Below are positions 35,601 through 46,330 of a stretch of 64,000 nt of DNA, in pieces. The translations under genes were made by a program, and so were the position numbers. The stretch covers positions 62,001 through 126,000 of the forward strand of contig NW_025954993.1 in the NCBI RefSeq assembly GCF_022376445.1. Direction: 5' to 3'. The stretch comes from Fomitopsis serialis. Taxonomy: Eukaryota; Basidiomycota; Agaricomycetes; Polyporales; Fomitopsidaceae. Each line of letters opens with the position of its first letter. The first letter of the stretch is position 1. The notes under the pieces are model-generated. The model searched no databases. It had not been told where the DNA came from and was given only the letters and a program-made list of their open reading frames with translations.

Positions 35601-38558
35601 CAGCTAAGCAACGCCGGTTTGAGTCCTCCGAGTCAAGAGGACTGTCATAAAGTTCTATATGTGCGCGAGTGAACGTGTCCAGCACCATGCGACCTATCAA
35701 AGCCGTAGAGGTGCTGTCCAAAACATCAGATTGCAGGTGACTACCAGATTCCGACGCAGAGGGCCCGGACGCCCGTGAACGCGGATCCTGGCGTTTCGAC
35801 AAGGCCTCGAAAACAGTTTGGCCGATCCCCGTCACATTTTCGATTGCTCGGGCGATAGGCATCGCTCGCACGCAGGTCGCCATTGCGCGAAGGACGTCTG
35901 TGTCGTCTGCAATGGAATAGATGTCCGTAAGTAGGGACTTTTCTTCGCTGCGGGTTGTCCAGTCATCCAGGCATAATTGCTCGTGTGCCTGCCAGTCAGA
36001 TGCATCCGTTAGCGTGCGCACGTGTGCTTCCCGCTGAGCGAGGGGTTTCTCCGTCCGTCGGTATATATCATCCGCGCGCAAAGATGAGGATGTAGTTGGA
36101 GGTCCAATTCCGAGGTGGACAAGGACCCTGTGACATAATTGCAAGGCGGTCCAGTAGACTGCCCACCGCATCCATCTGCAAGCTTCGCATATCCACCATG
36201 CTTGGGGAGACTTGTAGGGACTGTAGTTGACCAATGCGGGCGACACGGAAGTGAATGCTAGAAAGAGAAGCAAGGCGCCGACGAAGACCGTGCTCGGGAC
36301 GGCAATGTCAAAGCCAAGCTCCCAGAGATAGCCCACAATCCCGACGAGGAAGAGGACGAGGGCGACCTGCAAGAGAAACGGGAGGATGCTGGCAATGTTC
36401 TCCACTTGCCACTTGTTCAGCGCATGCCTACGGAGTTGCCAAGTCCAGACCTTCTGGGATGCGTCCTGCAGCCCGGCTTGCTCCGTGGCATGAAAGTTCA
36501 GCCATTGATTTACAGCTAGAGCACCCGACGCCGCGCTGAGACTGAAGATGAGGGCGACGAACCACAGCGCGGCGATCCAACGAGGTGCAGCGGGTGGCGA
36601 GGGGAACTTGAAGTTCGTAGATGAAGAGTTCGTAAGGATCATCGGCACCAGCGCCGCATTCGAGGCGTTGGCGGCCGCGACAACGGTGTTCGTAGCCGTG
36701 TTACCGAGTTGCGCGGATATGAGCTCGAGGATAGCAGTGTTGAAGTCGGGTGCTGGTAGCAGAACAGCATAGTACTGAATCACGAAAGCGGTGAGGACAG
36801 CGGAAAACAAGCCGGCCTACAAGTGAACCATCGTTATCTCATTTGCTCTTCCCCAGAACACTAGAATGAAGGCGTGAACGTGACTCACAAAGACCAGGAG
36901 TGTATTGATTTCATTCCGCCATCGTTCTGCACGGTCCTTTTCGTAGGTCCACGCTGTATCTGCTAACTTCAGCCACGCGTCTGGCGCTGTTTCCGGGTCT
37001 CGCGGCTTCATGTACTTCTCGAATACTCTGGACAAGGCGGCTTCATCCATCACGGCCGACGGTGCTTGCGCCTCCAGCGGCTTCATGAACTTCTCAAAAC
37101 CTTGGACAGAGCCGCTTCCAAGTCCGGCTGCGCGATCGTATTCGTCGCTGAGTGGTCTGCTGGTGACGAATCCTTTACTCCATCGGCATCCGGCAACTCA
37201 TTCGGACCCTTCTGATGTAGTATGTCAGACCTTGGCATGCAGTTAAATAATAACTGTTCACGCTCACCTCATCTGGAGCTGCAGGCGTGGTGTTATGGGG
37301 CGACGAGGAGGCTCCTGCAGTTCCCGCGCCGACCAGGTCGGATTCCTGTGTATACAGGTAAGTGTTCCTGTCGCTGTTTAATTCTGCTGATACTAATTAA
37401 CTCAGCTCCAGAGCCGCCGGTTGCCCTAGAGCCCGTTCGACAGATGGCAATATTCGGTGACGACGTCGGATTGGGGTTGGGAGTCTTTGCTTTGTCTCCG
37501 GAAACCGAGGGCACCGGCGATCTCTACATTCCACGGATATAGTCAGCTTTCCTGTTGTACCAGTGAAGAACGATGGTGCGCACCTCGGGTGCGCTCATGA
37601 CAGCGTCGGATGGTGTTCAGTCTAGCGTAGAGAGACGGACGTAGGCGGAGAGAGTGAGAGGACGTGGCAGGGTGAAATATAGCTACGTATGGCGGACTTG
37701 GTCGCACAGCCTCACGTAGCTCAGGAAGGGGGACACGCGACGACTCGGAGCTGGCCACAGAAGCACAACGAGGATGCGGCTGCACAGTGATGACACGAGG
37801 ACGTATGCCACCGAATTTGAGTGTGGTGCTCTAATGCGACAGCTCTGACACCGCTCAGTGTCGAGTCGGCAAGAGCCCGGAAGCTCGTGGAGTGACAAGA
37901 TGGGAGGGAAGGTACATGCCATTGATTGCCATACCATCGTGACACCGTCACGTAGTATATGATTCCGGCAGCAACATTGTGCCTACAGGGAGGCCACGAT
38001 TGGACCGAGGCGTAAGGAACCCTATGCGCCGTCTTCGTCAGCGCGCGACAAACACTGAGGGGCTGTATGCGTACCGTTCCTCCGTGCGACACTCTTCCGT
38101 GCGACTGACGGTGGACATCAACGAGAGCCCGCTGGAGTCGTCTAATTTAGCAGTAGCCAACGGGTTCTCGTCGAGACAGATCTGGTATAGAAGCTGTCAG
38201 GCGTGTCATATGCATGTTGACCTCGCAAGCGTGCAAAGGACCGCGCGTCCACAAGGACGCACATGAGAACGTCAGTATTGGGGCCTAGAGCGACAGCACT
38301 GAGTTCGGGCTGACTGGCCCATCACGAGAGAACGCGCATAACTCACCAGTCATGTTCCCGGCCAATATGTCGGGCGGCGCGGTGGGGTATCACTGGTCCG
38401 TCGGCCAGGAAGAGACAGCCGCGCGCTTGTCAGGACAATTTCTTCACAGCGACATTCATGCCCGCGGCGCAGGAGTCTGAAGCAACGGATGCTGAGGCTG
38501 ATTGGACACAAATGCAGTATGTAGCGCTTGAAAGAGCTCACAGCGGCGTCCGCTGCCA
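32620..38558. repeat. Duplicated unit B (flank repeat plus DUF6535 gene), left portion
   Basis: Second copy of the unit. Bases 32650-32770 match 58910-59030, 32765-34090 match the 3' flanks of A and C, 34099-37598 is the gene, and 37599-38558 matches the 5' flank of A. Homology to A stops sharply at 38558, resumes at 42004, stops again at about 42384 and resumes at about 49446, which defines two insertions. Confidence 0.7.
34099..37598 (-). CDS. DUF6535 membrane protein, paralogue B, probably inactivated at its 5' end
   Basis: Same architecture as paralogue A. Solid parts are the exon ending at 36889, exon 36816-34814 (667 codons, open throughout), exon 34760-34596 and exon 34540-34099. Membrane segments are GLFSAVLTAFVIQYY, WIAALWFVALIFSLSA, ILPFLLQVALVLFLVG and STVFVGALLLFLAF, then YSPYKSPQAWW. 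Two lesions lie upstream. The donor of the second intron reads AT instead of GT at 37396-37397, and one base is missing at about 37096 (the VFEKFM segment). Translation could still begin at the ATG at 37086 (MKPLEAQ...), giving a protein with intact membrane and C-terminal parts. The tail intron is 34761-34813, as in A. Unlike A, the segment after the fourth helix is continuous. Confidence 0.7.
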
Positions 38559-39431
38559 GCATCAGGAAAAATGACAATCCCTAGGTCAGCTGATATAGGG
38601 GACATAGTTGGTATAGGCTCATTGCAATCCCCCCTGTGTATAGCATGCTTGCAGAATCTGTAGTGATCTGTAGCAGGTCATAGTACCACCACGGTCAACA
38701 TAGAACAGCATAGGACACAATAGAATGATAGTACTATAGGCCCATAAGCCAACATACTGAGACATATTCCATCATAGTAGACATCTCAAAGCATAGCACT
38801 GATAATATGGGATCATACTGATCACTCGGTCGTCGGCAGCTCATATAACAGAAAGAACATCATATAAATTGTAATAGATTGCGAGATGACACAGCATTAC
38901 AACTACGAAAACAAGTATTGTATGCATAGACAGAGCACACACAGGCGCGTGGTCGACCAGGTGAGTAGGCAAGTACTAAGTGGGTGAGAATGTGGGCGAG
39001 GTGCAACACGGCCGTCCGTCTTGCTGCGACGGCGAGCATCCTACATACGCATGGTAGAGGCGCACGCACCTCGACATGCTCCTTGGCATATCAGTTAGTC
39101 GTAGAGGTGGGTGAATTCCTCGAAGTAGTCATCAAACTGGTGGACAGCGAGCTGGCGGATGATGCTGCCCATGAAGCCGTATTTGAAGCGGACGAGAGCG
39201 GGGCGAGACAGTCCGGTCGGGCCTGACAGTGAGGTCGCTGGGGCTGACAGAGTTTGCACCGCCGGTGTACTCGCCAAAGCTAGTACGAGGTCGAGCGAGC
39301 AAGTGGACAAGAGCAGGTGGGCAAGACGCGTGAACGAGCGGGCAGGACGCGTGCGCGAGCGGGCAAGAATTCACAGGTGGGCAAGAGGGGGCGGGAGAGG
39401 CGAAAGCGGGCGGGTCGGCTAGCAAAAGAAC

Positions 39432-39725
39432 GAGGGCGGCGAGGGCGGGCGGGCGAGCGAGAGGACGGGCGAGCGAGAGGACGGGCGAGCGAGAGGACGG
39501 GCGAGCGAGAGAACAAGCGGGCGGGCGAGCGAGAGAACAAGCGGGCGGGCGAGCGAGAGGGCAAGCGGGCGAGCGAGAGGGCGGGCGAGAGGGCGAGAGG
39601 GCGGGCGAGAGGGCGAGAGGGCGAGAGGGCGGGCAAGCAAAGCGGGCGGATGGGCAAGCGAACGAGGGGGAGAGCGGGCAAGCGAGCGAGCGAGCGAGGG
39701 GACGAGGGCGCGAGCAAGCGGACGA
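39432..39725. repeat. GC-rich 16-bp and 24-bp tandem repeats inside element 1
   Basis: Units of ACGGGCGAGCGAGAGG (16 bp) at 39465, 39481 and 39497 grade into 24-bp units and then shorter GGGCGAGAGG variants. All frames are open across it (Arg/Ala/Glu or Ser/Pro/Leu/Arg), so long open frames here are artefacts. Confidence 0.85.
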
Positions 39726-39769
39726 GTCGAGCGCACGTGGAATGCATCCGGGTCTTCGTCAGGTGCAGG

Positions 39770-40460
39770 GGTGATTGATGTCGCACTTGATGGTGAGCTG
39801 GGAGAAGACGGGAGGCGGGGCGGAGATGACCTTGGGGGCGTTGCGACGAGGGAGAGCGCTTGCGGGGGCGGTGTGGAAGCGGGCGTGAGATGCGGAGAGG
39901 ATGACCGAGGTCGAGTGGTAGGCGAGGTGGATTGACTGAATGACGGTCGACTGTTTGAGGCCGAGGGTTGTGCAGAGCCGTTGGAGAGATGGCGCGCGTC
40001 AGTGTAAGACGTCTTTGACGAGCGCGCCTGACTTGACGGGGGCCGCTCGGCGTAGGCAAGCTGGACGGAGCCGTTAGAGACGACGGACTGCCGTGCCTTT
40101 TCGACGACGCTCGCCTGCTTGAAGGTGTCCTGCTCGAAGTATGCGCTGTCCTCGACCGGCCTACTCCACCGTGGTGTCGTGCATCTGCGGTCGACACCCA
40201 AGACTGCGGCGTCGACTGCTGCGTGACTTGTACACAGCTGGCCCATCGAGTCGGGGCACTCACCTAGCGAGCCTCCACTGAGGCTCATTACGGCTGCGTG
40301 CCGTGCACCTCGCCTCTTGGGAGCGTGCCCGTCCGCGTGTCTTGAAGATATGCGGCGGGCAGGGAGCGGCCGCGAGGGAAGGGAGGTAAGTACTTCGAGT
40401 TGGAGGCTTGGAGCAGTGAGAGGCGTGTCGTGGCAGTTGTGGCTGCAGTCGGCATTCACC
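39770..40460 (-). pseudogene. Ser/Pro-rich coding fragment carried inside element 1
   Basis: Minus-strand frame with mixed composition before it runs into the tandem repeat. It includes SGGSLGECPDSMGQLC, DSAYFEQDTFKQASVVEKAR and SVVSNGSVQLAYAERPPSS, then a long Ser/Pro stretch. The first part has a normal amino-acid mix and looks like real protein. It is not a transposase I recognise. Probably a captured host exon; which host gene is unknown. Confidence 0.4.
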
Positions 40461-40779
40461 GAAGCGAGCGCTTCGCACTTGCAGACGACGGCGCGCCTCT
40501 GCCAGCTGCTCTCTCGCCCACTTCGCTCAGCCGCCTCTCGTCTGCTTCGTCATCTTCCAGCCTAACCCCCGAACGTACAGATGGGCCTCATCTTGCGGCC
40601 CTCTCGCACACTCTTGTGCTCTACCACTTGACTGTGGCAACCCCTGGTCGAACCCGCGGCCCTCGCGACACCCCCGCACGACAAACGATGCACCTGGAAA
40701 TCCCGCGTCGAGCGAGAGAGCTGCGCGAACTGCGGGAGTACGGGGCACAAGGGATGGGAGGAGAGTACGAAGAGGAAGT

Positions 40780-41090
40780 CGGAAGGGGGTGTGTGCAATG
40801 TGAGTAGATAGAACGAGCGCGAAAGCTCAAATTTTGAAGGTACGCCCTTACTGGACACACCCCATACACGGCCGCCCTTGCGAATGCCCGCGCCAGCAGG
40901 CATTTGATGAACGAGAAGTGCGTCGCGCGCCTTGCTGGCCGCGAAGACAACCCCTCCGTCACTCGGGACGACTTCTACGTCGTACCCGCTGCTACACGCG
41001 GCGACGTCGGACGCGCATTGCTGGACGTCTAGCGTGCTCGGTTCATTCACGACTGATGGCTGTGTACCTTGTACGTTCATTGTTTCATTC
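40780..41090 (-). pseudogene. Short coding-like fragment inside element 1
   Basis: Minus-strand frame with the cores STLDVQQCASDVAACSSGYD and VEVVPSDGGVVFAASKARDA, ending near a Gly/Arg-rich part. Composition is protein-like, with no repeat structure. Family not recognised. It lies 320 bp from the Ser/Pro fragment on the same strand and could have been part of the same captured gene. Confidence 0.3.
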
Positions 41091-42003
41091 GATATGCCTA
41101 CCGACGAACATAATCACTTGTCTCGTGATGCGCGTACTCAGAAGCACCCGACGTGTCGATGGACTCCATACACACGCCTGACGGACCGTGGCCCGACGAG
41201 GACAAGCGCGAAGAGCGTGTGCGGGATGAACACGAGCAACACGCTTACGACGACATGCAGCAAGGACGGACCTGGAGCCCGCCGACAACGAGCACGACGC
41301 CGGTGGGTGCGACACAGGTGAGTGCGATGTAGACTGATATGTGAGTGTGACGGGAGCGAACACGATGGGGACAAATCCCAACAGGGCAAACACGACCAGA
41401 ATGTGTACGTCGCATGCGACCACGATGAGCTTGACAAGCACGACCCCAGCAAGTGCCAGCCCGATAAGCGGGAGCTCGGCAAGCAGTCGAGCCCGCCGTC
41501 CAAGTGCCCGGGGATGCAGAACTCGACGAGCCCTGCGCGCAGGTACCGAGTTGGTCTTACGAGCTGGGTGGATCGGGAGTGTACGGGCCCACATTGGAGA
41601 ACGAGCGTCGAGGACTATTGCCCTGATACCCGATACATCGTCTACTGTGTATAGCTGATGGCTTGGAGTGTCACCTCTGTCCGTAACCATATAAAATGAA
41701 GTCTGGACCAAGTCTCGTACCTTCGGCATTGTTACAGTGCGCGGATGAGTATCACCGCTATGTGAGATTAGTCGTACTATTATAGTAATGTGTTTGTATC
41801 CTCGTCAATGGTTTGATATATACGATGAGCTAAAGCTATTGATCCCTATGGCCTACCTACACCCGACTATGCTGTACTATGAACAACTATGGATTAGCAG
41901 ATAGTCGGTACTGACGTCTACCAGCGTCTACCAGCCCTACGATGCCTATTATGGCAACATAGTTTCAGTGGGCGCTATGGCCCGAAAAGCTTTTTCCTGA
42001 TGC

Positions 42004-42384
42004 AGTGCTGTCCCTTCAACGTGTTCGGTGAGCGGCTGGCATACCCTGGCACGAACCTTGCCATGAGGCTTTCATGGTGCGTGTCGTCCGCCTTGGACGT
42101 TCGTTCCCTCAAGTTAAAGAGCACTGCCGAGTTCATCGGACGACGCGCCATGGGGGCTCGGGCACGTAAAAAGCACCTGCATAACGCAATTCGTTAAATA
42201 GCACCTTGGTCTGGTAGCTGTCCCGCATATGAAGTCGGCTGCTCGATTGCTCGCTGAGGGATCGCGGGCGTGAGCGGCAAATCAACACTGTGTCGGGAAC
42301 CACTCACGAACGAAGAACCTCATGCCATTGCTTCTGTGGCCAAGGCCTCGAGTGTGCGGCTCGTAGGTTGTGTGGAGGGTCCAC
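42004..42384. repeat. Host sliver of unit B between elements 1 and 2
   Basis: Matches 23480-23870 of unit A in order (for example GTTCGG.GAGCGG, TTTCATGGTGCGTGTCG, GTGTCGGG.ACCACTCACG). It is the original unit B sequence isolated by the two insertions. Confidence 0.7.
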
Positions 42385-42465
42385 ACCAAGCAGCGCTTTC
42401 TCACCGATCCTCATCCTACAGCCGACGCGCAGTCTCGCGGAACACCATCATATGAGCCGACAGCG

Positions 42466-42505
42466 GCCGACGCGTCGGCTTGTACGATGAAGATCGTACA
42501 GCCGA
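42466..42505. repeat. Adjacent palindrome and hairpin at the left end of element 2
   Basis: A 14-bp perfect palindrome GCCGACGCGTCGGC (42466-42479) abuts a 13-bp stem with a GAAG loop (42475-42505: TGTACGAT / ATCGTACA extended by TCGGC / GCCGA, one bulged T). Both are built from the subterminal GCCGAC motif. Confidence 0.75.
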
Positions 42506-42529
42506 CATAGTAAGTGTATGATGTATTTA

Positions 42530-43060
42530 CCTGGGCGGGATGTATACAGTACTTACTGCACTGGTGATTGTAATCAATAAATGAATGGTCGGCTGAGCTC
42601 TTCTTGCGTGCTCAAAGCGCCGTCGGATGGCACAGTCAAGGCGTCGTCTTGCTGGTGATTGCCCGGCCGTGACGCGTCCCATCAGCAAAACGGCGCACTG
42701 TCTGACGGCACCTGAGGCTAATGAAGGGCCTGATCCGGAGTCTGAGATCGCTGTCATGGCTGACGTGATTGGGCGCTTATGCTCCGCGCGGCCTCCGGTC
42801 GTTCTTGGCTCACTCAATCAGAGCCCGTCAGTCTCCTCAGTTGCGTCAGTCGTATCAGTCGCGACAGACCGTAGTTTCGAAGCTACTACTAGTACATACA
42901 ACTTGAAGCTAGTATCACAGGCTCTGACGAAATAGACTGAACGAAGCTTTGACTACTAGTAAGTAAGTAGTCTACATTATTTCCTGATAAACCTTGGTAC
43001 ACGAATACTACATAACGCGAGCACTGTGGGAGCGCTAGTGCTCAGACGGGAGGGAAGGAG
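42530..43060. other. Left interior of element 2, no gene
   Basis: Bases 42580-42690 are repeated with about 70 percent identity at 44985-45095 (shared wording GGTCGG..G.GCTCT, CTCAAAGCG and CGTGACGCG), so part of the element was duplicated internally. No coding sequence supported. Confidence 0.45.
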
Positions 43061-43066
43061 GACTCG

Positions 43067-44260
43067 GTGAGGAACGAAGTACCGCGGGCGCCTGCCCTAA
43101 ACAGGCGCACCACGTCACCCACTCGTCCATGTCAACGGTTGCGACTCGCGACTTTCCTGCCAACCCCGTCGTTCCACCCATTCTCTTTTCAATTGGCTAC
43201 AGACATGCGTCGGAGATCCTGCGCATACTGCAGCAGCCGATGCCTGGGACGCCCGAGCTGAAGGACCGCCGTCGCCGGAATGGCACGAAGGACAAGGACT
43301 CTCAGAGCTCGAACGGGAGCCGTGGCGGGCGAGGCTCTGGAGAAAGAGCATAAGCGATACACACCTGCGAAGCGCGTGAAGGAGGAACCAAGGAGGTAGG
43401 AGACATCGGAGCATGGCGCTGACTACAACATGCAGCTGAAGGGCAGCCCGTACCCTAGCTCGACAGGCTCGGGGAGCGCAAGTCGTTCGGTGCCGCCATC
43501 GCCGACAGGTAGCGCGCCACCACCGCCCGCAAGGCTCCTCGACAAGGACGACGGTGTCGCGGAGGCTCTCTCCCATTGGGTTCGGGCCCGCTGTATCGCT
43601 GACCACCTGACCTGCGCAGCTTCGGTCCTCTTCCTGGTGGGTGGATCGGTCCAGGCGGTTCACGTCCTGGGCCAGGTCACTCGCCGACGATGATGCACCG
43701 CAATCGCCAGCTGTCAATGCTGTCTCGCGCATCACCTCCGATTTCGGGTACGAAACGTCCGCTCAGCCCCGAACACGACGATCGCAGCATCAACATGAAG
43801 CGCAGCTGTGTTGAGAGCATCAACAGCATGCTTGAGAATGAAAATATCAGGTGCGTCTTTCCTCAGTCCGGCTCTGGCAGACGTCCGTCCCCAGTGCCCT
43901 CACAACTTGTTTGTTCCCTTCCGCCAGCAATCATTTATGACGCATTTGCCTGCGGCACATCAGCCTGAGGCACGGGGCCACCCGCTGTCAGACGCACCCG
44001 CGCTCCCGACGATGCTCCCGCCGCATCCGCGACTGATTGGCGCAGGGCACGCAGGAACGAGTCTCCCGCCGATCAAGCGAAGGAAGGACCCGATTGTGAG
44101 TACAAATGCACATAAACGGGCGAGCTGACTCTGCACACAGGGAATGGCAATGTACAGCACAACGCGCACGGCAGCCATGAGCATGCAAGTTGCCCGTCTG
44201 CTGCACGTTGTCCACGAGTGCGCAGGGCCAATGCCCTGCGCGCAGACACGGCCGACGAGC
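43067..44260 (+). pseudogene. Host-like multi-exon gene fragment carried in element 2
   Basis: Plus-strand coding-like pieces with intact-looking introns but several frame breaks. They include HASEILRILQQPMPGTPELK (43200-43260), KEHKRYTPAKRVKEEPRR (43342-43394), YNMQLKGSPYPSSTGSGSAS (43424-43484), ASPPISGTKRPLSPEHDD (43733-43786) and RSCVESINSMLENENIR (43803-43852). A last piece ends KRRKDPI at a GTGAGT...CTGAC...ACAG intron (44097-44141). The Lys/Arg-Pro motifs look nuclear, and a transcription-factor-like origin is conceivable, but no DNA-binding domain is visible. Family not recognised. Confidence 0.45.
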
Positions 44261-44706
44261 GAGTGACAGGCGTGGGGACGAGGAGGAGGAGGTGTGGGCG
44301 GGTGTGAGAGAGAGCGAGCGGGCGGACGAACGGGCGGGCGGGCGGAAGCGCGAGCGGGTGAGTGCTTGAGGAACCGCCAAGCAGGGTGAACTGACGAGAA
44401 AACGAGCGAGCCAGTGGGCAGGCGAGCGGGTTACCAGACTGGCGGTTGAGCGACGTGGCTGGCGGGCGACGACGCACGGCAACCGCGAGCGTGCAGGGCA
44501 AATGCCGAGCACGCAAACACGACCGACGAATGGACGGCACACATGGGGATAGGACGGGCGAGACAAGTGCAAGACGGCGGGCGAGTCAACGGGGACAAGT
44601 CTGCGGCTGGGGCACGGAAACACGACACACGCCGACTGCGAGCAAACATAGCATGTACATGTATGTAAGAGTACGCGTAGTGACCTAGAAATATATTGGG
44701 TTTGTG

Positions 44707-44886
44707 AGGTCCGACGAGTCTGACGGGTGGTCTGAACCGTGTCTGAAAGTGTCTGAAAGGTGAGCTGACATCAGACACTGCGTCTGAAGTCAGAAATGAA
44801 TCTACCCTTTTCAGACCTGGGGTATGATCTGTCTGAGGTGTCTGATTCGACTGATGTCAGATGTTTCAGACGACTTCAGACGAAGT
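44707..44886. repeat. Cluster of GTCTGA/TCAGAC hexamers
   Basis: Seven GTCTGA and four TCAGAC (its reverse complement) in about 175 bp, in mixed spacing. This is far above chance and unlike a tandem repeat. It resembles the subterminal binding-site field of a DNA transposon, so it may mark one end of another element buried in element 2. Confidence 0.7.
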
Positions 44887-45718
44887 CGCTGTTTTGCTGA
44901 TGCCGCGCTGTCCGATGCTGGTAGTGGCTGCCGCAGCTAAGACGGCGGCTTGCTGGTGAATGCCCGATTGTAATGCGACGCGCTGGCAGAATGGTCGGAT
45001 GGGCTCTACTTCTATACTCAAAGCGTCGGCTGGCGCAGTTCAGGTATCGGTTCGCGTTGGTGAATGCCTGAACGTGACGCGCCGTGCTGCAGCGCGTCCG
45101 GCGATCAGGCGCGCGTTCGGACGCGTTCACTTACTGACTTGCTCGGAAACTTCAACGTTCAATGTGGGCGATCCTCTTGACGCACAGCCTGGCCATACGA
45201 CCCTCAAGGCCTCAACAAACCCTCCTGTGGCAAGACCACTAGGCCTCAACTCGGAAACGAGCATCGGAACGTGAGTGTTGCAATGGAGAGGAAGAAAGGG
45301 TGTACCGAGGCGGAGCATCATAAAGCTCAGAACATGCAGGTACGCTCCCATTCAATGTATCTATGCTGATACCTGCCTCATAGGAGCCTGCGTGATGAAT
45401 GCGAAGAACATTGCGTGTGCTGCTCGCCTTGCAGACAGCCCGGCTCCGCGTCGTCTGGTTATACGCCGCCGCCACCCGTCTACATACTCGCCTGCGTACG
45501 CGCCACCTTGCCCTCTCATTCACCAGGTCGCCTGTCCACCATGTCACACGCCGTCTTGTTGCATATCGTCTTGCCCGCATACCGTCTTGCCTGCATACCC
45601 TGTCTAGTCACACACCTGCTGTCCTGCTCGCACTGCACCGTCTTGCCCGTCTACCGTCTCACCTGCCGTTTTACACGCCCGCCGTCTACCGTCTCACCAG
45701 CCATCTTACACGCCCGAC

Positions 45719-45810
45719 GTCTTACGAGCCTGCCGTCTTACGAGCCTGCCGTCTTACGAGCCTGCCGTCTTACGAGCCTGCCGTCTTACGAGCCTGCCGT
45801 CTTACACGCC
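45719..45810. repeat. 16-bp tandem repeat GTCTTACGAGCCTGCC
   Basis: Five consecutive full units start at 45719, 45735, 45751, 45767 and 45783, with a diverged sixth. It lies in a CT-rich field (45420-46330) whose protein-like frames are all repeat-derived. Confidence 0.9.
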
Positions 45811-45851
45811 CTTGCCCTCCATCTCGTCACGCTATCCCCATCACACGCCTC

Positions 45852-45988
45852 CGCCGTCTCGCAGGCCCCCCGCCGTCTCGCAGGCCCACCGTCTCGCAGG
45901 CCCACCTTCTCGCAGGCCCGCCGTCTTGCAGGCCCACCTTCTCGCAGGCCCACCTTCTCGCAGGCCCACCGTCTCGCAGGCCCACCGA
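45852..45988. repeat. 16-bp tandem repeat of the type GTCTCGCAGGCCCACC
   Basis: About eight units with small variants (GTCTCGCAGGCCCACC, TTCTCGCAGGCCCACC). The period equals that of the neighbouring array and of the repeat in element 1. Confidence 0.9.
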
Positions 45989-46330
45989 TTCATACGCTCG
46001 GCATCTCTCTGTCCCACCTCCGTCTCGCGCCCGCCGTCTTGCTTGCTCTTGATATTGTACTCCTGCTGCCTGCCGGCCGTCTTGCTCGCCTGCGTCTCGC
46101 CCGTCATTTTGCCCATCGTCTCACCCGCCTGTCGTCTCACCCGTGGTGCCGTTTTGCCCATGTGCTGTCTCGCCCACGCGCTCCTTGTTCCTCTCGCCCG
46201 TGCGCTCTTGCTCACGCCCTCTCGCTCACGCCCCGCCTACACCCTCTCGCCCACGCTCTCCACTGTCGCCCGCGCTCTCTTCTGCTCAGCCCACTGGCCA
46301 CTCACTCATCAACCCGATCGTCCACATGAT

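Larger units (their letters stand above)
38559..42003. mobile_element. 3445-bp non-autonomous DNA transposon (element 1)
   Basis: Both ends carry the perfect 13-bp inverted repeat GCATCAGGAAAAA (38559-38571 and 41991-42003). They sit where homology between unit B and unit A breaks off and resumes. Six CATAG motifs lie within the first 260 bp, and five in reverse (CTATG) within the last 150 bp, the usual layout of subterminal transposase-binding repeats. The ends are AT-rich and the middle very GC-rich. No transposase was found. A target duplication is not evident: the flanks CGCTGCCA and AGTGCTGT share only GCTG in register. Confidence 0.8.

Noticed and set aside
34592..36810. Reading the DUF6535 exon straight through its last intron
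   Set aside because: Read-through keeps an open frame for some distance, but all three paralogues conserve an acidic tail only if the GTCAGT...ACAG intron is removed.
39280..40459. Minus-strand open frames of 327 and 346 codons
   Set aside because: Most of their length is translation of a GC-rich tandem repeat; only the part at about 39770-40460 has protein-like composition, and that is listed as a fragment.
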